A stretch of DNA of 64,000 nucleotides from Flagellimonas marinaquae (GTDB lineage Bacteria > Bacteroidota > Bacteroidia > Flavobacteriales > Flavobacteriaceae), in contig NZ_CP092415.1 of assembly GCF_023716465.1 (NCBI RefSeq), positions 1 to 64,000 of the forward strand, in the 5' to 3' direction. Numbering within the stretch: the stretch's first letter is position 1; the number at the start of each line of letters is the position of its first letter. The notes under the pieces are model-generated. The model searched no databases and had not been told where the DNA came from. It saw only the letters and a list, made by a program, of their open reading frames with translations. Of this stretch, positions 47,608-54,557 are shown one piece after another. The position numbers and the translations under genes were made by a program.

Positions 47608-50460
47608 TTACTTGCTCAAATACATTTTCCTTCTGGAATATAGGTTATAGAACTCATCATCTTTTAAACTGTCGATGAACAAAATACTCTCTCCTGTACT
47701 TTTCATCTCGGGACCCAGATTTTTATTTACGTTAGGGAACTTATTAAAAGAGAAAACGGGCTGCTTAATGGCATAGCCTTCCAATTGTGGATTAAAATTG
47801 AAGTCCTTCACCTTTTTATCTCCCAACATTACTTTTGTGGCATAATTCACATAAGGCTCTTTGTATGCCTTGGCAATAAATGGTACTGTACGCGACGCCC
47901 TAGGGTTCGCTTCTATAATATAAACCGTATCATCCTTTACAGCAAACTGAATATTGATCAAACCAACGGTATTAAGTGCCAACGCAATTTTTTTGGTATG
48001 ATCTTTTATTTGTTGCATCACAAACTCGCCTAAATTAAAGGGTGGCAATGTTGCATTGGAATCACCTGAATGGATTCCACAAGGTTCAATATGCTCCATA
48101 ATCCCAATAATGTACACATCCTCACCGTCGCAAATGGCATCTGCCTCTGCCTCGATAGCGCCATCCAAGTAATGATCCAACAGCAGCTTGTTGTTCGGTA
48201 TCTTGCGCAACAAGTCCACCACATGGGCTTCCAGTTCCTCTTTATTGATCACAATTTTCATTCCTTGGCCACCCAATACATAAGAAGGCCTTACCAATAA
48301 TGGGAATTTCAATTCCTCGGCCAAATCCAAAGCTTCGTCCGCTGTTTCGGCCACGCCAAATTTCGGGTAAGGAATATCGTTGTTCTTCAGCAGGGTGGAA
48401 AAACTACCTCTATCCTCGGCCAAGTCGAGGGACTGGAAGCTGGTTCCGATGATGTTGATACCATACTTGTCCAGTTTCTCGGCAAGTTTGAGCGCGGTCT
48501 GTCCGCCCAACTGCACAATTACGCCTTCTGGCTTTTCGTGAAGGATAATATCGTAAATATGCTCCCAGAACACGGGTTCAAAGTAGAGTTTATCCGCGGT
48601 ATCAAAATCGGTGGAAACGGTTTCCGGGTTGCAATTGATCATAATGGTCTCGTAACCGCATTCGGCAGCCGCCAAAACTCCGTGTACACAGCAGTAGTCG
48701 AACTCGATTCCTTGTCCTATTCGATTGGGACCAGACCCTAAAACAACAATCTTTTTCTTGTCGGTCACCACACTATCATTGGCCATGTAGCGTTCTCCGG
48801 TCGGTGTTTCGATTTCTTCTTCGAAAGTAGAGTAATAATAAGGTGTTACCGCTTTAAACTCCGCAGCACAGGTATCCACCAGTTTGTATACTCGGTTGAT
48901 GTTCAAGTCCATACGTTTGCTGTGCACTTCGCTTTCCCAGCAATCCAACATGTGGGCAATCTGTCTGTCCGCAAAACCTTTTTGTTTTGCTTCCAACAAC
49001 AGTGCTTTTGGCAAGCTTTCTATGGTGTATTTTGATATTTCCATCTCCAAGAAGTGCAATTCCTCGTATTGTTTAAGGAACCACATATCTATCTTGGTAA
49101 TCTCGTGGATACGTTTTAATGGTATTCCCAGTTGAATGGCGTCATAGATTACAAAAACCCTATCCCAGCTGGGTACACGTAATTTCTCAATGATGGTTTC
49201 GTAATCTTTGTATCCTTTACCATCGGCTCCCAGACCATTACGCTTAATCTCCAAGGATTGTGTAGCCTTGTGTAGGGCTTCTTGGAAGGAACGCCCAATT
49301 CCCATCACCTCTCCTACCGACTTCATCTGGAGTCCCAAGGTTCTGTCAGAACCTTCGAATTTGTCAAAGTTCCAGCGTGGTATTTTTACGATTACGTAGT
49401 CCAATGTTGGTTCGAACAAAGCTGAAGTCGACTTGGTAATCTGGTTGTCCAACTCATCCAACGAATAACCAATGGCCAATTTAGCAGCGATTTTTGCAAT
49501 CGGATACCCCGTGGCCTTGGATGCCAACGCAGAGGAACGGGAAACCCTCGGGTTAATTTCAATGGCTATAATGTCTTCTTTTTCGTCCGGGCTAACGGCA
49601 AACTGTACGTTACATCCACCGGCAAAATCCCCAATGCTGCGCATCATATGGATGGCCATATCACGCATTCGTTGAAACGTCCTGTCCGATAGGGTCATAG
49701 CGGGAGCCACCGTAATGGAATCCCCTGTGTGGATACCCATCGGATCCATATTCTCGATAGTACAGATGATGACTACGTTGTCGTTTTTGTCACGGAGCAG
49801 TTCCAATTCATATTCCTTCCACCCCATTAGGGCCTTATCGATCATCACTTCGTGAATTGGGGACACTTCCAACCCATGGCTCAGTTGACCATCAAAATCC
49901 TCCGGGTCGTGAACTATGGCCGCACCTGCTCCACCAAGGGTAAAAGAAGCTCTTATTACCAATGGAAATCCAAATTCTTGGGCAATTTCCTTTCCTTTTA
50001 GGAACGAGGTCGCCGAGGCCTGGGGAGGCATGCCTATTCCAATTTTCAGCATTAATTCCCTAAACTTTTCTCGGTCTTCGGTTATGTTGATGGCATCAAT
50101 GTCAACCCCGATGATTTCCACTCCAAAATCTTCCCATATCCCTTTATCATCTGCTTCGATACAAAGATTCAGCGCTGTTTGCCCGCCCATAGTCGGTAAA
50201 ACCGCATCAATATTGGGATGTTTTTTAAGTATTTCGATTATCGACTTAGTGGTCAACGGTTTAAGGTAAACATGATCTGCCATAGCTGGGTCCGTCATAA
50301 TGGTGGCGGGGTTGCTATTTATCAAAATGGTTTCTATACCATCTTCCCGTAGGGAGCGAAGTGCTTGGGAACCGGAATAATCGAACTCACATGCCTGACC
50401 GATGATGATCGGACCAGAACCAATAATCAGAATGGAATTTAAATCTTTTCTTTTGGGCAT
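47608..50460 (-). CDS. carB: Carbamoyl-phosphate synthase large subunit, lacking the MGS domain
   Basis: CarB makes carbamoyl phosphate for pyrimidine and arginine synthesis, with CarA supplying ammonia. Both synthetase halves are present: the first opens with ILIIGSGPIIIGQACEFDYS and carries an ATP-grasp domain, and the second begins with IVVLGSGPNRIGQGIEFDYC near residue 560 with its own ATP-grasp. The protein ends at residue 950, shortly after LGPEMKSTGES, where other CarB proteins (about 1070 residues) continue into the allosteric MGS-like domain. That domain is missing, with no frameshift debris downstream. The ATG at 50460 precedes the conserved start; a TTG 13 codons upstream is less likely. 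carA is not in the window. Confidence 0.95.
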   Translation of the reverse strand: MPKRKDLNSILIIGSGPIIIGQACEFDYSGSQALRSLREDGIETILINSNPATIMTDPAMADHVYLKPLTTKSIIEILKKHPNIDAVLPTMGGQTALNLCIEADDKGIWEDFGVEIIGVDIDAINITEDREKFRELMLKIGIGMPPQASATSFLKGKEIAQEFGFPLVIRASFTLGGAGAAIVHDPEDFDGQLSHGLEVSPIHEVMIDKALMGWKEYELELLRDKNDNVVIICTIENMDPMGIHTGDSITVAPAMTLSDRTFQRMRDMAIHMMRSIGDFAGGCNVQFAVSPDEKEDIIAIEINPRVSRSSALASKATGYPIAKIAAKLAIGYSLDELDNQITKSTSALFEPTLDYVIVKIPRWNFDKFEGSDRTLGLQMKSVGEVMGIGRSFQEALHKATQSLEIKRNGLGADGKGYKDYETIIEKLRVPSWDRVFVIYDAIQLGIPLKRIHEITKIDMWFLKQYEELHFLEMEISKYTIESLPKALLLEAKQKGFADRQIAHMLDCWESEVHSKRMDLNINRVYKLVDTCAAEFKAVTPYYYSTFEEEIETPTGERYMANDSVVTDKKKIVVLGSGPNRIGQGIEFDYCCVHGVLAAAECGYETIMINCNPETVSTDFDTADKLYFEPVFWEHIYDIILHEKPEGVIVQLGGQTALKLAEKLDKYGINIIGTSFQSLDLAEDRGSFSTLLKNNDIPYPKFGVAETADEALDLAEELKFPLLVRPSYVLGGQGMKIVINKEELEAHVVDLLRKIPNNKLLLDHYLDGAIEAEADAICDGEDVYIIGIMEHIEPCGIHSGDSNATLPPFNLGEFVMQQIKDHTKKIALALNTVGLINIQFAVKDDTVYIIEANPRASRTVPFIAKAYKEPYVNYATKVMLGDKKVKDFNFNPQLEGYAIKQPVFSFNKFPNVNKNLGPEMKSTGESILFIDSLKDDEFYNLYSRRKMYLSK

Positions 50461-50495
50461 TTTCTTAAGGGGTTTCTCGGTTATCTGCTTATATG

Positions 50496-50532
50496 TCAAA
50501 AAAAAGGTGTTACCTAGAAAAGTAACACCTTT
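50496..50532 (-). terminator. Terminator of rpmH
   Basis: AAAGGTGTTAC (50503-50513) and GTAACACCTTT (50522-50532) are perfect 11-bp arms; on the minus strand they are followed by a run of T ending just inside the carB leader. Confidence 0.9.
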
Positions 50533-50555
50533 AATTTAAATAATAAATACTATCA

Positions 50556-50714
50556 TTATTTTTTATGTCTTGGCTCAGAGGAAACAGTTAATCTTTTTCT
50601 TCCTTTGGCTCTTCTTCTCGCAAGAACTTTTCTACCATTGGCAGTCGCCATGCGCTCCCTAAAACCATGCTTGTTTCTTCTCTTCCTTTTGGATGGTTGA
50701 TACGTTCTTTTCAT
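50556..50714 (-). CDS. rpmH: 50S ribosomal protein L34
   Basis: A 52-residue, very basic protein. It reads [18 protein letters not shown], then [18 protein letters not shown] and KGRKRLTVS, the full L34 pattern. In many bacteria rpmH lies next to dnaA; here it is about 50 kb away, upstream of carB. It has its own full promoter and terminator. The gene is short and easily missed by length-limited gene calling. Confidence 0.96.
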   Translation of the reverse strand: MKRTYQPSKRKRRNKHGFRERMATANGRKVLARRRAKGRKRLTVSSEPRHKK

Positions 50715-50775
50715 TTCCGAACTGTTTTATGGATTTGTTGATGGGAAGTTACTCTTCCCTAAAAAATTCTGGGCG

Positions 50776-50805
50776 CAAATATACAAAGACTTTTTACTTT
50801 GGCAA
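50776..50805 (-). promoter_or_regulatory. Promoter of rpmH
   Basis: On the minus strand TTG (50803-50805) is followed after 19 bases by TATATTTG (50776-50783), a perfect consensus. Transcription should start near 50770, about 56 bases before the ATG. Confidence 0.78.
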
Positions 50806-50838
50806 GCCCAAACTTAAAATATTTAATTAAGTTTTTAG

Positions 50839-50846
50839 TACTTTTG
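50839..50846 (+). promoter_or_regulatory. -7 element of the TPR-like membrane protein gene
   Basis: TACTTTTG matches TAnnTTTG, 36 bases before the start at 50882; the -33 TTG is absent. Confidence 0.45.
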
Positions 50847-50881
50847 CCTGCGTTTAACTAAAGGTAAAAACTCTAGACCAC

Positions 50882-51397
50882 ATGTTCAATAAAAATATCA
50901 AGCTCGTTATTGCCGTTCTTATTATAGCCTATGCCGTATTTCAGTTTATTGAGGGCAATATTGGCAATGGAATTGCACTGATCTTGCTCTCCCTTGTTTT
51001 CATTTTTCTTTATTTCCGGAACGAGTTCATTCTTTTGGCGTTTCTTAAAATGAGAAAACAGGATTTGGACGGTGTACAGGGCTGGTTGGATAAAATTAAG
51101 AACCCGGAATCTGCATTGATAAAAAAGCAAGTGGGATATTACAATTATTTGCACGGTATCATCTACTCCCAGAAAAATCTGACCCAGGCCGAAAAATACT
51201 TTAAAAAGGCCCTAAAATTTGGTTTGACCATGGATTACGATGTGGCCATGACCAAATTGAGCTTGGCCGGTATTGCCATGCAAAAGCGCAGAAAGCGTGA
51301 AGCGACACAATTGTTGCAAGAAGCCAAAAAATTGGATAAAAACAATATGCTTACCGATCAAATCAAAATGATGCAGCAGCAGATGAAAAAGATTTAA
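50882..51397 (+). CDS. Membrane protein with TPR-like helices (DUF2892-like N-terminus)
   Basis: A 171-residue protein. Two N-terminal membrane helices (about 6-24 and 28-46) are joined by the Gly-rich IEGNIGNGIAL turn, similar to DUF2892. The cytoplasmic remainder has tetratricopeptide-like helix pairs (YYNYLHGIIYSQKNLTQAEKYFKKALKFG, about 97-125) and ends with a Gln/Met/Lys-rich helix. Role unknown; TPR segments suggest protein-protein contacts at the inner membrane. Confidence 0.82.
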   Translation: MFNKNIKLVIAVLIIAYAVFQFIEGNIGNGIALILLSLVFIFLYFRNEFILLAFLKMRKQDLDGVQGWLDKIKNPESALIKKQVGYYNYLHGIIYSQKNLTQAEKYFKKALKFGLTMDYDVAMTKLSLAGIAMQKRRKREATQLLQEAKKLDKNNMLTDQIKMMQQQMKKI

Positions 51398-51559
51398 TTT
51401 TTACTTTATCTTTTTTTTTTGGTGGTATTGCACACTTGATTTGGGATGCCTCCGCTCCATGATTTGTTATTAAAAGGCCCCTTAAAAATTTCTGTATTTC
51501 GAATGCATCTTTTTTAAAGTTCTATCGTCTATTAAGTGAACCATAAAATTCATTCACTT

Positions 51560-51664
51560 ATGAAAACAGGTAAATCTTGTAATTGCAATTGCGAACCTTG
51601 TAACAACGGAAGATGTTCAGATTGTACATGCAACAACTGTACGTGCACCAATTGTAATTGTTAA
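51560..51664 (+). CDS. Small metallothionein-like cysteine-rich peptide
   Basis: A 34-residue reading frame with 11 cysteines (positions 7, 9, 11, 14, 19, 22, 24, 27, 29, 32, 34). The spacing C-x-C-x-C-x2-C-x4-C-x2-C-x-C-x2-C-x-C-x2-C-x-C is that of metal-thiolate cluster proteins. There are no aromatic residues and no histidine. The second half is a five-residue repeat (CTCNN, CTCTN, CNC). It starts at an ATG and has a TAA stop. It is followed after 52 bases by an ECF sigma factor with its own cysteine tail. I infer a cytoplasmic metal-binding peptide (Cu(I), Zn or Cd) under control of that sigma factor. It is shorter than known bacterial metallothioneins (about 50 residues), so no family name is claimed. 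Confidence 0.72.
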   Translation: MKTGKSCNCNCEPCNNGRCSDCTCNNCTCTNCNC

Positions 51665-51670
51665 ACCAAG

Positions 51671-51702
51671 AATCAGCTTGAATTATGATGTTCAAGCTGA
51701 TT
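51671..51702 (+). promoter_or_regulatory. 12-bp perfect hairpin between the metallothionein-like and sigma genes
   Basis: Arms AATCAGCTTGAA (51671-51682) and TTCAAGCTGATT (51691-51702) are fully complementary with an 8-base loop, followed by the T-rich GTTTATCTTT. It begins 6 bases after the first stop and ends 14 bases before the sigma ATG. It could be a leaky terminator/attenuator or an mRNA stability hairpin that makes much peptide mRNA and little sigma mRNA. Confidence 0.7.
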
Positions 51703-51716
51703 GTTTATCTTTAAGT

Positions 51717-52256
51717 ATGACCACAACACAGATTTGGGAGACATATTCACAAGACATCAAACGTTTTATTCTCAGTAAAACCAAAGATGAAACTGTTGCA
51801 AATGATATTTTACAAGACACCTTTATAAAGGTACACACCAAGCTGCACACCCTAAAAGATGGCAACAAGCTAAAATCTTGGTTGTTTTCCGTAGCGCGAT
51901 ATACTTTAATGGATTATTTAAAAACCAGTAAAGTAAAAATTGAATTTAATGATTTTGATACAGAGGATGTTCCTGAAACCCATGAACATACCGAAAAAGA
52001 TTGTTTAAGAGGTATTTTAGTTAATCTAACTAAAAAATACAGAGAACCTATCTTTTTGGCCGATATAATGGGCTTAAAACAAAAAGAGGTTGCAAAAAAA
52101 TTAAGTTTACCGTTACCCACCGTAAAATCGCAAATACAACGTGGACGACAAAAAATTGCCGAAGGCTTTATGGATTGTTGTGGTTACGAAATGAGTGAAC
52201 AAGGCTATCTAGTAGGCCAATTACAGGACAAAGAGGATTGCAAAATTTGCAAGTAG
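51717..52256 (+). CDS. ECF-type RNA polymerase sigma factor, SigZ-like, with C-terminal cysteine tail
   Basis: A 179-residue sigma factor. Region 2 (about 5-70) has DETVANDILQDTFIKVHTKL and KSWLFSVARYTLMDYLK; region 4 (about 97-150) has LRGILVNLTKKYREPIFLAD and the recognition helix LPLPTVKSQIQRGRQKI. After region 4 the tail MDCCGYEMSEQGYLVGQL plus DKEDCKICK carries Cys154, Cys155, Cys175 and Cys178. The linker has HEHTEKDC (His89, His91, Cys96). These could bind a metal directly, as the cysteine-rich domain of myxobacterial CorE does; no anti-sigma gene is adjacent. The ATG at 51717 is preferred to a TTG at 51678 inside the hairpin. The gene is AT-rich: 51901-51960 has only 10 G/C of 60. Confidence 0.88.
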   Translation: MTTTQIWETYSQDIKRFILSKTKDETVANDILQDTFIKVHTKLHTLKDGNKLKSWLFSVARYTLMDYLKTSKVKIEFNDFDTEDVPETHEHTEKDCLRGILVNLTKKYREPIFLADIMGLKQKEVAKKLSLPLPTVKSQIQRGRQKIAEGFMDCCGYEMSEQGYLVGQLQDKEDCKICK

Positions 52257-52369
52257 ACCCGAATAAAACTATTCTTTTGTTTTGCTTTGGAGTGTTAGGT
52301 ATTGAGATAGATAACCCCAAACAAAAAGCAATTTACCAGTGTAACCAAAAATATTAGGGCCAATACCAA

Positions 52370-53338
52370 TTACTTCCCCACATTCCCCACTCGGTAATAT
52401 CCTTTGTTCGGTATTTCTATGGTGTACTTTTTGCGGGAAACATTGTTTAAATGAGGTTCGCGCAACCAAGGGTTGTGTCGTTTTAATATCTTATAGTTTA
52501 TTTCGTACTGTTCTGCGAAATCCGCCCAATTGGATACCGCAGTATCAATTTCAACGGTAAAAGTGGGCACCTTTTCGTACATATCGTCCTGATCTAACTG
52601 AAAACCATATTTCTCTGGATGGGATAGAATTTCTTTAATGGCCAAAATGCGGAACACATAGCGGCCTGTCTCCTGCCCCAACAATAGATCGTAATAATCG
52701 TCCACTTGTTGAATATCCATATATTTTTGAACCCCGGCAGGTCCGGCATTGTACGCGGCAGCGGTAAGGGTCCAGCTACCAAAACGATTTTTCCATTTGT
52801 TTAAATAGTCGCAAGCGACCTGAGTCGCTTTTTCCACATGATAGCGTTCATCCACATTGGAATTGACCTCCAGACCGTACTCCTTGCCCGTGGCGCGCAT
52901 TATCTGCCAAAAACCGGTAGCCCCTGCTGGGGAAACTACATTTTGCAAACCACTTTCGGCCACGGCCAAATATTTAAAGTCATCCGGGATTCCGTTCTTT
53001 TTAAGAATGGGTTCAATGATTGGAAAGTATTTGTTGGCCCTTTTCATCAATAAAAGGGCATTGGATTGCCAATAGGTGTTCACCAAAAACTCCCGGTCCA
53101 CGCGCTCCATGATCTCTGGATCTTCCTGTGGAACCGCTTCTCCGGCAAAATTCAGGTCCTCAGGGATTTCAATGGCGCTTATTTGATATGTATCCGCAAC
53201 ATTTTTGTCCGATTCCGTTGTTTCAACTTCTTGCAATTCTGGTTTATCATCCACTTCATTCGACTGCACGGCAAAAATCAAAGTGCTCACTACGGCCATT
53301 AATCCAATAAAGGCCAATATGTTTTTTACTTGTTTCAT
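52370..53338 (-). CDS. Membrane-bound lytic transglycosylase (MltD-like, SLT domain)
   Basis: A 322-residue periplasmic murein hydrolase. An N-terminal hydrophobic segment (about 5-23) is a signal or anchor. The SLT (GH23) domain covers about 95-245: the catalytic Glu is in AVAESGLQNVVSPAGATGFW, followed by QIMRATGKEYGLEVNSNVDER and NAGPAGVQKYM. The C-terminal WADFAEQYEINYKILKRHNPW region is one LysM-like module (about 265-310), fewer than in E. coli MltD. It cleaves the MurNAc-GlcNAc bond; stand-alone gene. Confidence 0.93.
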   Translation of the reverse strand: MKQVKNILAFIGLMAVVSTLIFAVQSNEVDDKPELQEVETTESDKNVADTYQISAIEIPEDLNFAGEAVPQEDPEIMERVDREFLVNTYWQSNALLLMKRANKYFPIIEPILKKNGIPDDFKYLAVAESGLQNVVSPAGATGFWQIMRATGKEYGLEVNSNVDERYHVEKATQVACDYLNKWKNRFGSWTLTAAAYNAGPAGVQKYMDIQQVDDYYDLLLGQETGRYVFRILAIKEILSHPEKYGFQLDQDDMYEKVPTFTVEIDTAVSNWADFAEQYEINYKILKRHNPWLREPHLNNVSRKKYTIEIPNKGYYRVGNVGK

Positions 53339-53387
53339 GTCTTCCCTAATTTATTATCAATGTAAAGATACTATTATATAGACGAAA

Positions 53388-54050
53388 TTATTCCAAAATA
53401 ATTGTGGAGAGGTGCTCATTGAACCAACGAGCACGGTGAATGATCATGGTATGTGTGCCATTTTTTACCAAAATGCAGTCCTTTATATGGGATGGTGGAA
53501 AAACTGCATCTTTCTCCCCTTGAATATGAACCGTATTTTTTAGCGGAGTTTCCTGTTTCCAGTTCACAATTTGATCAATGGACCAATCAATATAATATTT
53601 GTCGCGAACAGACAGATATTTTTCGTACAAGTGCAAACGCTTGGTCACGGTTTCGCCAAAGGCATATTTGGCCAACAATTCCACATTGTTCACCAAACCC
53701 GTTGGTAGCAGTTTGTGGACTTTGGTGTACTTGGCAAAAATCATTCTTTTAGGTAGCTCGTGCTTACTTTTTACCGACGATACCACGATCAGCTTTCGTA
53801 CGGGCATGATCTTGGCCATCTCTTGTACCAACATACCACCAAATGAAACCCCCAACAAAACTGGGTTGGGTTCGTTTATTTTTTTGCACATTTTTTTGGC
53901 ATATGCTTCCAAATCCATTCCTTTTTCGGGCACGAACCACTCCAAGGTATGGCAAGTAAATTGGTCTTCCGGAAGCTTGATCCCCTCAAAAATCGAAGAA
54001 TTGGCAGCCATTCCTGGCATTAGGTAGACATGGGTTTTGTTATCGGTCAT
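53388..54050 (-). CDS. Alpha/beta hydrolase
   Basis: A 220-residue alpha/beta-hydrolase-fold protein. The nucleophile elbow is GVSFGG (Ser about 72), in the context NPVLLGVSFGGMLVQEMAK, the oxyanion region is near YLMPGMAANSSIFEG, and the catalytic His is in GTHTMIIHRA near the C-terminus. No signal peptide, so cytoplasmic. The esterase or thioesterase substrate is unknown. Confidence 0.87.
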   Translation of the reverse strand: MTDNKTHVYLMPGMAANSSIFEGIKLPEDQFTCHTLEWFVPEKGMDLEAYAKKMCKKINEPNPVLLGVSFGGMLVQEMAKIMPVRKLIVVSSVKSKHELPKRMIFAKYTKVHKLLPTGLVNNVELLAKYAFGETVTKRLHLYEKYLSVRDKYYIDWSIDQIVNWKQETPLKNTVHIQGEKDAVFPPSHIKDCILVKNGTHTMIIHRARWFNEHLSTIILE

Positions 54051-54097
54051 AGTACACCAAATATCGATAAGGACTAGGAAATTAGCAATATTTTCAC

Positions 54098-54105
54098 TAC
54101 TTTTG
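54098..54105 (+). promoter_or_regulatory. -7 element of the GNAT-like gene
   Basis: TACTTTTG matches TAnnTTTG and would give a leader of about 100 bases before the ATG at 54213; -33 TTG not evident. Confidence 0.45.
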
Positions 54106-54167
54106 TAGCCCTTTTGCAGCCGACCCCACCTAACCGATACAATATTTATATGATGGGGGAATTAGAG

Positions 54168-54181
54168 ATACCTTAAGGTAT
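54168..54181. promoter_or_regulatory. 14-bp perfect palindrome in the leader of the GNAT-like gene
   Basis: ATACCTTAAGGTAT is fully self-complementary and lies 31 bases before the start codon, downstream of the -7 element. Operator or mRNA hairpin; role inferred from position. Confidence 0.4.
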
Positions 54182-54212
54182 TTCTGCGAGTCATTAAAAA
54201 AACAAGTTCTAT

Positions 54213-54506
54213 ATGACAACATTGGAAATCACTGACAATAGTTTCCTACGCCAATTTGAAACTACCGTCAATGGGCATTTAGCCAAAATTGAGTACTCTT
54301 CACAAGAGCGTAAAGTATTTTTGACCAAACTGGTTATTCCGGAAGAAATTACAAAAGAAGGCTTTAAAGAGGATTTTATTAAAGCTGTATTGAACGAAAT
54401 CCAAGAGAAAAATCTAAGAGTTGTGCCTACAAGTCCGCAAATTGCAGGTTTCTTAAGAAAAAACAGGCAGTACAAGGAAATGTTGCCCGTAGGTATCCGA
54501 ATCTGA
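54213..54506 (+). CDS. Small GNAT-like (YidJ-type) protein, possibly non-catalytic
   Basis: A 97-residue protein resembling the small GNAT group (Acetyltransf_CG/YidJ). The C-terminal RVVPTSPQIAGFLRKNRQYKEML matches that group's VVP-C/S-P...YLRRHPEY motif. The family's acetyl-CoA loop (R/Q-x-x-G-x-G/A) should fall about residues 46-56, but the sequence there is PEEITKEGFKEDF with no such loop. It may therefore be a scaffold or have changed cofactor binding. It is followed by a terminator and has a leader of about 100 bases. Confidence 0.72.
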   Translation: MTTLEITDNSFLRQFETTVNGHLAKIEYSSQERKVFLTKLVIPEEITKEGFKEDFIKAVLNEIQEKNLRVVPTSPQIAGFLRKNRQYKEMLPVGIRI

Positions 54507-54530
54507 TTTGATCAATGATCAAAAACATCC

Positions 54531-54557
54531 AAGCCTCCTTTTTTAGGAGGTTTTTTT
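54531..54557. terminator. Terminator between the GNAT-like gene and mtaB
   Basis: AAGCCTCCT and AGGAGGTTT pair through about 9 bases (one G-T) around TTTTT, followed by a T-run on the plus strand. It also lies at the 3' end of mtaB on the other strand. Confidence 0.8.

Noticed and set aside
51501-51531. ECF-type promoter for the metallothionein-like gene (GAAT...CGTCTA)
   Set aside because: The CGTCTA hexamer is present at 51526-51531 but the GAAT is 21 bases away, too far for the usual 16-17, so I do not call it a promoter.
52269-52469. 66-residue minus-strand reading frame ahead of the transglycosylase gene
   Set aside because: It overlaps the 3' part of the transglycosylase gene in another frame and has no recognisable composition or start context.
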